Positions 31,080-38,903 of a stretch of 38,903 bases of DNA are shown here, one piece after another. The position numbers and the translations under genes are program-made. The stretch is from Polynucleobacter sp. Lineage in GTDB: Bacteria > Pseudomonadota > Gammaproteobacteria > Burkholderiales > Burkholderiaceae. The DNA lies in NCBI RefSeq assembly GCF_018500155.2, contig NZ_JAHBAK020000072.1:1-38903 (forward strand). The letters are read 5' to 3'. The first letter of the stretch is position 1, and the number at the start of each line of letters is the position of its first letter. The notes under the pieces were generated by a model. That model was not told the origin of the DNA and did no database searches. It worked only from the letters and a program-made list of their open reading frames with translations.

Positions 31080-32618
31080 TTAGTCTTCAGTTGCCAAATG
31101 CAGATGCAATTGCGAACGGGCAAAGTCACTGGAGTCCCTCTGACGATCAGCCTTCGCCGCGGAGGAGTTGCGCTGCGCCTCAAGTGCATCTAAATAGGAA
31201 TCGTTGATGTCACCCGTGATGTAATGCCCATCAAAACAGGAGGCTTCGAAGTTTTGAATATTGGGATTAATGTCCCTAACCGCCTGCTTCATATCTTCAA
31301 CGCTTTGATAAATCAATTGATCAGCACCAATCATCTTGTTAATTTCTTCATCCGTGCGACCGTAGGCAACCAATTCACTGCGCGTAGGCATATCGATACC
31401 GTATACGTTTGGATAGCGCACTGGAGGGGCAGCCGATGCAAAAATGACTTTCTTGGCACCTGACTCCCGCGCCATCTGCACGATCTCAAATGAGGTTGTA
31501 CCCCGCACAATAGAGTCATCGACAATCAGAATAGTCTTGTCTTTGAATTCAACACGCATTGCATTCAGTTTTTGGCGGACAGACTTTTTACGAACCGCTT
31601 GACCTGGCATGATGAAGGTACGACCAATGTAGCGATTCTTAAAGAAGCCTTCGCGATAATCAACGCCTAAATTCTTTGCTACCTGCATTGCTGCGGGACG
31701 GCTCGAATCAGGAATCGGCATCACCACATCAATTTCTGCAACATTCGTTTCCTTGCGAATCTTCTCCGCTAAGTAATCCCCCATACGCATCCGCACGTTA
31801 TAGACAGTGACGCCATCAATTGTGGAGTCTGGACGCGCCATGTAAACATATTCAAAAATACATGGGGTAAGCACAGCGTTTGGAACGCATTGACGTGCAT
31901 AAAAATTACCATCTATATCGATATAAATCGCTTCGCCAGGATTCACATCTCGCACGAAGGTAAAACCAAGACCTTCTAGCGCAACAGATTCCGAAGCCAC
32001 CATCCATTCAGGCCCCTGTGGTGTATCAATACGACCAATACATAAAGGGCGAATACCAAATGGATCACGAAATGCTAATAAACCATAGCCTGCAATTAAG
32101 GAAACCACTGCATAGGAGCCCTTGACACGACTAGCTACACCGGTCACAGCATTAAACATTGCGCTTTCATCTAAAGCGGCGCTATTGGTTTCTTTTTGCA
32201 ACTCGTCTGCGAGAACGTTTAGTAATACTTCTGTATCTGAGCTAGTGTTGATATGACGACGATCACGATAAGCCATTTCTACACGTAGACTTGCTGCATT
32301 GGTGAGATTACCGTTGTGAGCCAAAATAATGCCGTATGGTGCACTCACATAAAAAGGTTGCGCCTCTTCTTCGCTGCTTGCAGAGCCGGCCGTTGGATAG
32401 CGCACTTGACCGATACCAGCATTGCCCACAAGACTACGCATATTGCGTGTCCTAAAAACATCTCGCACCAGACCATTGGCTTTATGCATGGTGAATGAAT
32501 TGCCATTCATGGTAGCTATACCGGCAGCATCCTGACCGCGGTGTTGCAACAGCAACAACGCATCATAGAGAAGTTGATTAACTGGTGAGTGGGAAACGGT
32601 TCCGACGACGCCGCACAT
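31080..32618 (-). CDS. purF: Amidophosphoribosyltransferase
   Basis: First committed enzyme of purine synthesis: glutamine plus PRPP to 5-phosphoribosylamine. The 512-residue protein begins MCGVVGTV, so Cys2 becomes the N-terminal nucleophile with no propeptide. The glutaminase domain has QHRGQDAAGIAT and GQVRYPTAGS; the phosphoribosyltransferase domain has the PRPP motif ILIVDDSIVRGTTS and PIPDSSRPAAM. The C-terminal tail is rich in Ser, Arg and Asp. It starts four bases from the end of cvpA, the standard pairing. Confidence 0.97.
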   Translation of the reverse strand: MCGVVGTVSHSPVNQLLYDALLLLQHRGQDAAGIATMNGNSFTMHKANGLVRDVFRTRNMRSLVGNAGIGQVRYPTAGSASSEEEAQPFYVSAPYGIILAHNGNLTNAASLRVEMAYRDRRHINTSSDTEVLLNVLADELQKETNSAALDESAMFNAVTGVASRVKGSYAVVSLIAGYGLLAFRDPFGIRPLCIGRIDTPQGPEWMVASESVALEGLGFTFVRDVNPGEAIYIDIDGNFYARQCVPNAVLTPCIFEYVYMARPDSTIDGVTVYNVRMRMGDYLAEKIRKETNVAEIDVVMPIPDSSRPAAMQVAKNLGVDYREGFFKNRYIGRTFIMPGQAVRKKSVRQKLNAMRVEFKDKTILIVDDSIVRGTTSFEIVQMARESGAKKVIFASAAPPVRYPNVYGIDMPTRSELVAYGRTDEEINKMIGADQLIYQSVEDMKQAVRDINPNIQNFEASCFDGHYITGDINDSYLDALEAQRNSSAAKADRQRDSSDFARSQLHLHLATED

Positions 32619-32622
32619 ATCT

Positions 32623-33198
32623 CTAGATTCCTATTGTTAATTTAGGAGTAATAGTTGGAATAACCGGTGTAACTTTAGGCATAGCATCACTTAATTGCTT
32701 TGCCCAATCTGCTGGGAGCCAGCCTTTAATTAAACCTGTAGCCACATCGATGGCTGGTCTAGTAATTGCATTTTTCCATGCCATGCTTTGCGGTATAGGA
32801 GTTAAAGCAGCGAGTGTAGCAAGCACCACCACAATTAAGCCGCCTCGCAAAAAACCAAACACTAAACCCAAGAATCGATCCGTCAAGCTTAAGCCCGCTG
32901 ACAGAATAATCTTTTGCACAACCCCGCCAAATAAATTACAGACAATCAAAGTCAGAATAAACAAAATTAACCAACTTAGACCAAGACTAAGAAGTTCATC
33001 CAAATGAAAAGTGGAGAGCCACTCTGTAGAGAGATAGTTGCTGTAATGGTAAGCAACCCATGCAGCAATGAACCAGGAGGCAAGCGCAAGTACTTCTTTA
33101 AATAAGCCCCGTGAGATCCCCACAAGACCAGAGATGAGCAGGATAACTAGGGTGAAGTAATCCACCGACGTTAACTTTAAGGTGGATAAATATTCCAT
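32623..33198 (-). CDS. cvpA: CvpA family inner-membrane protein
   Basis: A 191-residue protein with four hydrophobic helices in the first 130 residues and a Pro/Thr-rich C-terminal tail. DYFTLVILLISGLVGISRGLFKEVLALASW is the characteristic N-terminal segment, and RFLGLVFGFLRGGLIVVVL follows later. CvpA is needed for colicin V production and envelope robustness in E. coli; the molecular activity is not settled. The location between the SPOR gene and purF is conserved across beta- and gammaproteobacteria. It overlaps the SPOR gene by one base. Confidence 0.94.
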   Translation of the reverse strand: MEYLSTLKLTSVDYFTLVILLISGLVGISRGLFKEVLALASWFIAAWVAYHYSNYLSTEWLSTFHLDELLSLGLSWLILFILTLIVCNLFGGVVQKIILSAGLSLTDRFLGLVFGFLRGGLIVVVLATLAALTPIPQSMAWKNAITRPAIDVATGLIKGWLPADWAKQLSDAMPKVTPVIPTITPKLTIGI

Positions 33199-34028
33199 TA
33201 CTGCTTACCAGTCTCGACTATTCTGGGAGTAAGCCCCATAGCCTTAATTTTCTTCTCGGCCGCTTCTGCTGCATCCTTATCGGTATATGGACCAGCACGG
33301 ACTAAAAACATTTTGCTACCGTCAGTACCTGCTTTATTTAAAACATAGCTTGGTATTTTCTGACTCTTGAGCCTAGCCACCAATGCATTCACATTACTCT
33401 CAGAAGCAAAAGCGCCAATTTGAATCACAAACTTTCCTGAACTTGCAGGAGGAGTATTTACAGCCGCAGCTTTATTAGGGTCTTCTACTTTTGGCTTTGC
33501 GTTAGATTGTGGAGCAACTACCTCCTCACCTGCAGCTAGACCTAGACTAGAACTTTTGGTTGGTGCTGGCGTATTAGGCGAAGCTGACTTAACCTCAGCC
33601 TTTACATCTGACTTAGCATCAGGTGCTGGGGCTGGTACAGCAGTAACTTGCTTAGATGACTCAGACTCTGTCTTGGATTTTTCTTCTGGTTTAGATTCCA
33701 CTTTTGTTTCAGCGGGCTTTGTCTCTGCCCCAGGAATCGGCAAGCTTGTGACGATATTGACAGCGATGTCATTTGGGGCAGTTTTGGGCCTGCTATCCAG
33801 AATGCGTGGCAAACCTACAACCGCAATTAATACCAAAACAGCTGCCCCGATCAAGCGATGACGGGCACGTTGCTGCTCTGGATCTTCGGTGAGGGCAAGC
33901 TCTTCTGCTTCTGCGGCACGCTGAAACGCGCGCGGAGCAGTCCGCTTAGCGGTATTACGCCCTACTGAACCCCTATCAAGGTCATCAGCATGTGTTTTTC
34001 GCTTAAAAAAGCTCGGTAAACGAATCAT
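33198..34028 (-). CDS. SPOR-domain protein (DedD-like)
   Basis: A 276-residue bitopic membrane protein: a basic cytoplasmic N-terminus (about 1-57), one helix (LIGAAVLVLIAVVGLPRIL, about 59-77), a long Lys/Glu/Ser/Pro/Ala-rich periplasmic linker and a C-terminal SPOR domain (about 195-272; GKFVIQIGAFASESNVNALVARL, MFLVRAGPYTDKDAAEAAEKKIKAMG). SPOR domains bind denuded peptidoglycan at the division septum. Context beside folC and cvpA matches DedD. The linker is low complexity, which is normal for the family. Confidence 0.92.
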   Translation of the reverse strand: MIRLPSFFKRKTHADDLDRGSVGRNTAKRTAPRAFQRAAEAEELALTEDPEQQRARHRLIGAAVLVLIAVVGLPRILDSRPKTAPNDIAVNIVTSLPIPGAETKPAETKVESKPEEKSKTESESSKQVTAVPAPAPDAKSDVKAEVKSASPNTPAPTKSSSLGLAAGEEVVAPQSNAKPKVEDPNKAAAVNTPPASSGKFVIQIGAFASESNVNALVARLKSQKIPSYVLNKAGTDGSKMFLVRAGPYTDKDAAEAAEKKIKAMGLTPRIVETGKQ

Positions 34029-34031
34029 GGA

Positions 34032-35375
34032 TCAATGCGCCTGGTTGTTTCGATAAGCCATTACGCCTGCAACGGTATAGAAGGATCCGAAGGTCACAAT
34101 TCTATCACCCTCTCCAGCCTGAGAAAGCGCTTTTTGATACGCAGAAGCGGGATTTTCAAAGATTTCGATACCCCCATCCGCCCCATTTTTAGGCTTCACA
34201 CCCATGGATTCTAGGGTCTGAGCTAAAAATTGGGCTGAAGCAGCCCTAGGGGTGGGAAGATTGGTGCAAAACCAAAAATCGACAACATTTAACAGGGGTT
34301 TAATCACCCCTTCTATATCCTTATCCGCCATCGCCCCAAAAATGGCGTAAGTGTATGGGTGATACCCCATCTTATCCAAGCTTTGTCCCAAGGTTGCAGC
34401 GGCATGGGGATTATGGGCAACATCCAGCACTACTGTAGGTTGTCCAGGTAGCACTTGAAATCGACCCGGCAATTCCACTAAAGCAAAACCATTACGAATA
34501 TCTTGTGCGCTCACCGGTAAGCGCTGATGTAATGCCATTAATGCGGCAATAACAGCCGAGGCATTGAGTATTTGATTGGCGCCGCGCAAAGCTGGGTAAC
34601 CTAAACCACTGAAACGCTTACCTCTGCCAGCCCATCCCCATTGCTGCTTATCACCCTGAAAGTTGTAATCGCGACCTTGTAACCAAAGATCACACCCTAG
34701 CTTTTCTGCGTAATCAATAAGAGTTTTCGGTGGCACAGGATCTCCGCACACCGCAATATGACCGGGGCGAAATATGCCAGCCTTTTCTAAACCTATTGCC
34801 TCACGCGTTCCACCTAAAAAATCGGCATGATCAATGTCAATGCTTGTGACGATCGCACAATCCGCGTCAACAATATTCACAGCATCCAAACGACCACCCA
34901 TGCCTACTTCCAATATGACTGCATCCAAATTCGCCTTGGCAAATAAATGCATGATAGCCAACGTAGTGAACTCAAAATAAGTCAGCGTTGGCGGATTTAT
35001 TAAGCTCACACGCGCTTTTTCAACCGCCGTAAAATGCTCGAGCAACAATGCATCTCTCACTTCCTCTCCATTGATGCGAGCGCGCTCATTAAACGTAAGT
35101 AAATGTGGGGAAGTGTGACAGCCTACACGGTATCCAGAAGACAGCAAGATACTTTCTAAGTAAGCACAGGTTGAGCCTTTACCGTTGGTTCCTGCAACAG
35201 TAATCACCGGACAATCAAAATGCAGATCTAGCGCAGCCTTCACACGATTGATGCGCTCCAACCCCATATCAATTCCGACAGGATGCGCAGTTTCGAGATG
35301 ACTGAGCCAAGCCTCTAGGCTTGAAAAAAGAATTGGGGTTGGATGTGCTGTAGTCAAGCGCTTAAACAGCTGCAC
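34032..35375 (-). CDS. folC: Bifunctional folylpolyglutamate / dihydrofolate synthase
   Basis: Mur-ligase-fold enzyme adding glutamate to dihydropteroate and to folates. The 447-residue protein has the ATP loop [15 protein letters not shown] (about 61-75), the DHP/omega-loop segment [15 protein letters not shown] and [43 protein letters not shown] lies in the C-terminal domain. The start appears to be GTG at 35375, overlapping the accD end by 14 bases. It lies three bases from the SPOR gene. Confidence 0.95.
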   Translation of the reverse strand: MQLFKRLTTAHPTPILFSSLEAWLSHLETAHPVGIDMGLERINRVKAALDLHFDCPVITVAGTNGKGSTCAYLESILLSSGYRVGCHTSPHLLTFNERARINGEEVRDALLLEHFTAVEKARVSLINPPTLTYFEFTTLAIMHLFAKANLDAVILEVGMGGRLDAVNIVDADCAIVTSIDIDHADFLGGTREAIGLEKAGIFRPGHIAVCGDPVPPKTLIDYAEKLGCDLWLQGRDYNFQGDKQQWGWAGRGKRFSGLGYPALRGANQILNASAVIAALMALHQRLPVSAQDIRNGFALVELPGRFQVLPGQPTVVLDVAHNPHAAATLGQSLDKMGYHPYTYAIFGAMADKDIEGVIKPLLNVVDFWFCTNLPTPRAASAQFLAQTLESMGVKPKNGADGGIEIFENPASAYQKALSQAGEGDRIVTFGSFYTVAGVMAYRNNQAH

Positions 35376-36249
35376 TACCAGAGATGGAAGGCTCTGGAAG
35401 TTTTTGCAGTAAAGCTAGCAAGCGGGCGATTTCAGCGCGCATCTGGCGACGATCGACAATCATGTCGATACCGCCCTTTTGCATTAAAAACTCTGCTCGC
35501 TGAAATCCCTCAGGCAATTTTTCGCGAACAGTTTGTTCAATAACACGTGGGCCTGCAAAACCAATCAAAGCTTTTGGTTCAGCCATGACAACATCGCCCA
35601 TAAAGGCAAAACTGGCTGAAATACCGCCCATTGTTGGGTCAGTGAGCACGCTAATGTAAGGCAATCCTTTTTTAGACAACAAAGTCAACATGGAGTTTGT
35701 CTTTGCCATTTGGAATAATGACAGCAAACTCTCTTGCATGCGCGCTCCACCAGTGGCGGTAACACAAATAAATGCACATTTTTTATTGATCGCTTCTTGT
35801 ACTGCTCGTGCAAAACGCTCACCAACAACAGAGCCCATAGAGCCACCCATATACTGAAACTCAAAACAGGCAGCAACTACAGGGATGCTCTCAATTTTTC
35901 CACCCATGGCGATGAGCGCTTCCGTTTCGCCGGATACATCATTCGCCTCTTTAATACGATCGGGATATTTTTTGGAATCTTTAAACTTCAGTGGGTCTGT
36001 GGGATAAATATCAGCACCGATTTCATAACGACCCTTATCATCAAGCAAATTTTCTAAACGTTGCCGCGCACCGATGCGCATATGATGACTACATTTAGGG
36101 CATACCGAGAGGTTCGCTTCAATGTCAGTACTGTAGAGAACAGTTTCACATCCAGGACACTTTACCCACAATCCTTCCGGTACCGATTTGCGATTTGCAG
36201 GATCAGTGTGTTGAATTTGGGGAGGAAGTAATTTATCAATCCAGCTCAT
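35362..36249 (-). CDS. accD: Acetyl-CoA carboxylase carboxyltransferase subunit beta
   Basis: AccD forms with AccA the carboxyltransferase that makes malonyl-CoA. The 295-residue protein has the N-terminal zinc ribbon with Cys31, Cys34, Cys50 and Cys53 ([22 protein letters not shown]) and the crotonase-like core with [18 protein letters not shown] and [18 protein letters not shown]. It overlaps trpA by four bases (start) and folC by 14 (end). The order trpA-accD-folC is widespread in proteobacteria. Confidence 0.97.
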   Translation of the reverse strand: MSWIDKLLPPQIQHTDPANRKSVPEGLWVKCPGCETVLYSTDIEANLSVCPKCSHHMRIGARQRLENLLDDKGRYEIGADIYPTDPLKFKDSKKYPDRIKEANDVSGETEALIAMGGKIESIPVVAACFEFQYMGGSMGSVVGERFARAVQEAINKKCAFICVTATGGARMQESLLSLFQMAKTNSMLTLLSKKGLPYISVLTDPTMGGISASFAFMGDVVMAEPKALIGFAGPRVIEQTVREKLPEGFQRAEFLMQKGGIDMIVDRRQMRAEIARLLALLQKLPEPSISGSAAV

Positions 36250-37052
36250 GGGTTTTCACTATCCAATGCGTCACGAATCTCGCGAATGAAGGTTTCTAGA
36301 GATTGTACTGCCTGGCCTGGGGGCGCATCCTCTAAAAGGCGAATAATGCGACTACCAATGACCACGGCATCCGCGCTATTTGAGACAGCTTTTGCACTGG
36401 CGGCATCGCTAATACCAAAGCCTACGGCTATCGGAATATCGGTTTCCTCACGAATTTTTGGAATGATACTGGCCACATCCTGAGTATTGAGATGAGATGC
36501 TCCGGTAACCCCCCGCATGGATACGTAATAAATATATCCAGAAGCAATTTTGGCTGCTTCTTTAATGCGCTCGTGAGACGAGGTTGGCGCCAATAAGAAA
36601 ATGGGATCAATGCCCGCAACACGCATGCGCGCTGCAAAATCAACACATTCTTCTGGCGGGTAATCAACCACTAATACACCATCTACCCCAGCAGCTTTTG
36701 CTTCTGATGCAAAACGCTCAGCACCCATTTGCTCTACTGGATTGGCATAACCCATCAATACAATAGGAGTGTTCGCGTCTTTCTTGCGAAACTCTTTTAC
36801 CATCTCCAAGCAAGAGTGCAAAGTTACACCGTGTGTAAGCGCACGTTCAGATGATCGCTGTATCACTGGACCGTCCGCCATTGGATCAGAAAATGGTACG
36901 CCCAACTCAATCACACTGGATCCACCACGCACTAATGCGTGCATGAGTTCTACAGTCATCGAGGGATCTGGATCACCTGCAGTAATAAAAGGAATCAAAC
37001 CCTTCTTACCAGATACTTTTAGCTCTTTAAAGAGTGCAGTAATTTTTGACAT
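36246..37052 (-). CDS. trpA: Tryptophan synthase alpha chain
   Basis: TrpA cleaves indole-3-glycerol phosphate to indole, which tunnels to TrpB. The 268-residue TIM barrel contains the catalytic Glu in [16 protein letters not shown] and the Asp in [11 protein letters not shown], plus the phosphate loop [13 protein letters not shown] and [10 protein letters not shown]. It follows trpB by 14 bases and overlaps accD by four. The length is normal. Confidence 0.97.
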   Translation of the reverse strand: MSKITALFKELKVSGKKGLIPFITAGDPDPSMTVELMHALVRGGSSVIELGVPFSDPMADGPVIQRSSERALTHGVTLHSCLEMVKEFRKKDANTPIVLMGYANPVEQMGAERFASEAKAAGVDGVLVVDYPPEECVDFAARMRVAGIDPIFLLAPTSSHERIKEAAKIASGYIYYVSMRGVTGASHLNTQDVASIIPKIREETDIPIAVGFGISDAASAKAVSNSADAVVIGSRIIRLLEDAPPGQAVQSLETFIREIRDALDSENP

Positions 37053-37066
37053 ACGTTCTTATTCTT

Positions 37067-38260
37067 TTAACCTTCAGATCCAGTAGCTTGAGCGACGGTA
37101 TGCATATCCTTATCACCGCGACCGGATAGATTGACCAAAATAGTTTTGTCCTTTGGCAAGGTCTTGGCCAATTTACAAGCCTGAGCGATAGCGTGAGACG
37201 ACTCGAGCGCAGGAATAATGCCTTCAATCCGGCAACAATCATGGAAGGCCTGCAGCGCTTCTTCGTCGGTGATGGCAACATAGTCAGCACGACCAGAATC
37301 TTTTAACCAGGCATGCTCAGGACCAACCCCTGGATAGTCCATACCAGCAGATACAGAATGGGTTTCAGAAATTTGGCCATTCTCATCTTGCAAGAGATAG
37401 GTTCGGTTGCCATGCAATACCCCTGGCTTTCCAACGCAGAGGGCTGCTGAATGCAAACCACTTCCCAAGCCATGACCCGCCGCTTCAACTCCTATGAGTT
37501 TGACGTTAGGTAAGTCTATGTAGGGATAAAAAATACCCATCGCGTTTGATCCACCACCAACACAAGCAAGCACGTAATCCGGTTGATTGCCTGTCATTTC
37601 TGGCATTTGAACCTTACACTCTTCACCAATCACACTCTGAAAATCTCTTACCATCATGGGATATGGATGCGGTCCCGCTACAGTACCAATGATGTAAAAA
37701 GTATTGTCGACGTTGGTTACCCAATCGCGCATGGCCTCATTCAATGCATCTTTTAAGGTTTTGGTTCCCGACTCAACAGGAACCACTTTTGCACCCAAAA
37801 GCTTCATCCGAAATACATTCTGCGCTTGGCGCGCAACATCCACTGCACCTTGATATACAGTGCAGTCCAAACCAAAACGTGCGCAAATAGTTGCTGTTGC
37901 TACACCATGCTGCCCAGCCCCTGTCTCAGCAATAATGCGCGGCTTGCCCATTCGCTTAGCCAACATTGCCTGGCCAATCACATTATTGATCTTATGTGCA
38001 CCAGTATGGTTAAGGTCCTCACGTTTGAGATAAATCTGGGCTCCGCCCAACATTTCACTCCAGCGTTTTGCATGATAGATCGGCGAAGGTCTGCCTACAA
38101 AATGCTTTAGCTCGTAATGGAACTCTTCTATAAACTCTGGATCGTGCTGATATTTTGCATATGCTTCTTTGAGCTCATCTAATGCGTACATCAATGTCTC
38201 AGAAACAAACACGCCACCGTAAGGACCGAAATGTCCTCGTGCATCTGGCTTGTCGTACAT
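37067..38260 (-). CDS. trpB: Tryptophan synthase beta chain
   Basis: PLP enzyme condensing indole with serine. The 397-residue protein has the cofactor Lys in [15 protein letters not shown] (about 85-99), the [10 protein letters not shown] loop and the phosphate-binding [26 protein letters not shown] is near the C-terminus. It belongs to the standard TrpB1 class by length and by its pairing with trpA. The upstream trpF is 30 bases away. Confidence 0.97.
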   Translation of the reverse strand: MYDKPDARGHFGPYGGVFVSETLMYALDELKEAYAKYQHDPEFIEEFHYELKHFVGRPSPIYHAKRWSEMLGGAQIYLKREDLNHTGAHKINNVIGQAMLAKRMGKPRIIAETGAGQHGVATATICARFGLDCTVYQGAVDVARQAQNVFRMKLLGAKVVPVESGTKTLKDALNEAMRDWVTNVDNTFYIIGTVAGPHPYPMMVRDFQSVIGEECKVQMPEMTGNQPDYVLACVGGGSNAMGIFYPYIDLPNVKLIGVEAAGHGLGSGLHSAALCVGKPGVLHGNRTYLLQDENGQISETHSVSAGMDYPGVGPEHAWLKDSGRADYVAITDEEALQAFHDCCRIEGIIPALESSHAIAQACKLAKTLPKDKTILVNLSGRGDKDMHTVAQATGSEG

Positions 38261-38290
38261 AGCTACCTCTTTTGATTTAACTACAGCAAA

Positions 38291-38903
38291 TTATTGGGAA
38301 GATGCTTTCGCATCAGCTGCGCGCACTGCTTTCACAAAATCAGCCATGAGCGCAGGATCTTTAATACCCCTGCTGCTTTCTACGCCACTGCTGACGTCAA
38401 CTGCGCAAGGATGCAGACGAGCAATCGCCTCGCCCACGTTGTGCGTGTTCAATCCACCACTCAAAACGACCCGAGGCGCGTTTTCGCTTACCCATGTCTG
38501 TGGAATTCCTTGCCAATCAAAAGGAACGCCCCCACCACCATAACCCTCTACAAGAGCGTCTAGTAGGAAAGCGTTTGCGTCCCTATATTGTAGGGAAAAT
38601 TCGTCAAATGCGAAGCCAGCTCCAATGCGGGCCGCCTTTATCCAAGGGTCCCCTTGGGCCAATTGGGCGCAACGCTGGGGGGTCTCGTCTCCGTGAAACT
38701 GCCATAGTGTGATCGAAGCAGCAGCGCGTATAGCCATAAACTCTTCATCAGTGGCATTGACCACCAATCCAACCGCATCGACCCCGGCTGGTAGCCTAGA
38801 AATAAGCTGGGCAGCGATATTGGGACTGACAGACCGTACGCTAGGAGGGTAAAAAACAAAGCCAACAGCATCTACCCCAGCAGAAACCGCGGAATCCACC
38901 GCC
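38291..38903 (-). CDS. trpF: Phosphoribosylanthranilate isomerase (N-terminus beyond window)
   Basis: The frame remains open at the right edge, so the first residues (normally containing the KICG motif) are missing. The visible 203 or so residues show VDAVGFVFYPPSVRSV, the TrpF motif LWQFHGDETPQRC, DALVEGYGGGGVPFDW and VVLSGGLNTHNVGEAI. The enzyme isomerises phosphoribosylanthranilate in tryptophan synthesis. The last residues before the stop (AADAKASSQ) are a short unstructured tail. Order trpF-trpB-trpA fits. Confidence 0.95.
   Translation of the reverse strand, partial: AVDSAVSAGVDAVGFVFYPPSVRSVSPNIAAQLISRLPAGVDAVGLVVNATDEEFMAIRAAASITLWQFHGDETPQRCAQLAQGDPWIKAARIGAGFAFDEFSLQYRDANAFLLDALVEGYGGGGVPFDWQGIPQTWVSENAPRVVLSGGLNTHNVGEAIARLHPCAVDVSSGVESSRGIKDPALMADFVKAVRAADAKASSQ

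Noticed and set aside
31331..31525. Open frame on the minus strand inside purF, and many similar frames antisense to or within real genes
   Set aside because: They lie in alternative frames of well-supported genes and show no family motifs or ribosome sites.

Overview
The window looks like a chromosomal piece of a freshwater betaproteobacterium of the Burkholderiaceae, most likely Polynucleobacter or a close relative. This is inferred from three things: the order trpF-trpB-trpA-accD-folC-SPOR-cvpA-purF-metZ on the right, which is typical of Burkholderiales; the AT-leaning base composition, low for that order; and the protein sequences of the housekeeping genes. No database search was run.

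Layout. Positions 1-8400 hold housekeeping and catabolic genes: the end of ETF-ubiquinone oxidoreductase, glyoxalase I, an acyltransferase-like protein, a DUF1289 protein, a YbiT-type ABC-F ATPase, the YhhQ queuosine-precursor transporter, glutaryl-CoA dehydrogenase, tRNA 2-selenouridine synthase and a thioesterase. Positions about 8400-29200 form one sulfur-oxidation island. Positions about 29200-38903 are again housekeeping (methyltransferase, metZ, purF, cvpA, SPOR protein, folC, accD, trpA, trpB, partial trpF), mostly packed or overlapping on the minus strand.

The sulfur island has three transcriptional blocks. (1) A long minus-strand run from soxR (19716) to 8831: soxR-C-D-Y-Z-A-X-B, then a periplasmic DsrE-like protein, a SoxH-like metallo-beta-lactamase, a monoheme cytochrome, a full-length TsuA-like YeeE/YedE transporter and a split YeeE/YedE pair. 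A lone DUF442 sulfurtransferase-like gene follows. (2) A plus-strand run, modB-modC-prenyltransferase, divergent from soxR. A perfect 9-bp-arm inverted repeat lies between the two divergent runs. (3) A minus-strand BigR/SqrR-type operon (26043 to 22532) with a second split YeeE/YedE pair, a Cys-repeat peptide, a His-rich protein of unknown function, a periplasmic rhodanese, an ArsR repressor and a DUF2892 membrane protein. It is divergent from tsdA, a thiosulfate dehydrogenase whose upstream region holds two FNR-like boxes in class II geometry. A second periplasmic rhodanese, a HiPIP and a Crp/Fnr regulator complete the island.

How the genes may work together. SoxXA, SoxYZ, SoxB and SoxCD form a complete thiosulfate-to-sulfate pathway. 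SoxC needs molybdenum cofactor, which gives a reason for modBC beside soxR. TsdA offers a second route, thiosulfate to tetrathionate, with HiPIP or small cytochromes as possible electron carriers. Five YeeE/YedE genes suggest heavy thiosulfate or sulfane-sulfur traffic across the inner membrane. Two ArsR-type regulators and a Crp/Fnr regulator probably divide control between sulfur state and oxygen or redox state.

No intergenic stretch exceeds 300 bases; the two longest (26044-26243 and 27857-28051) both carry regulatory signals. I saw no tRNA, rRNA, CRISPR array, transposase or phage gene.
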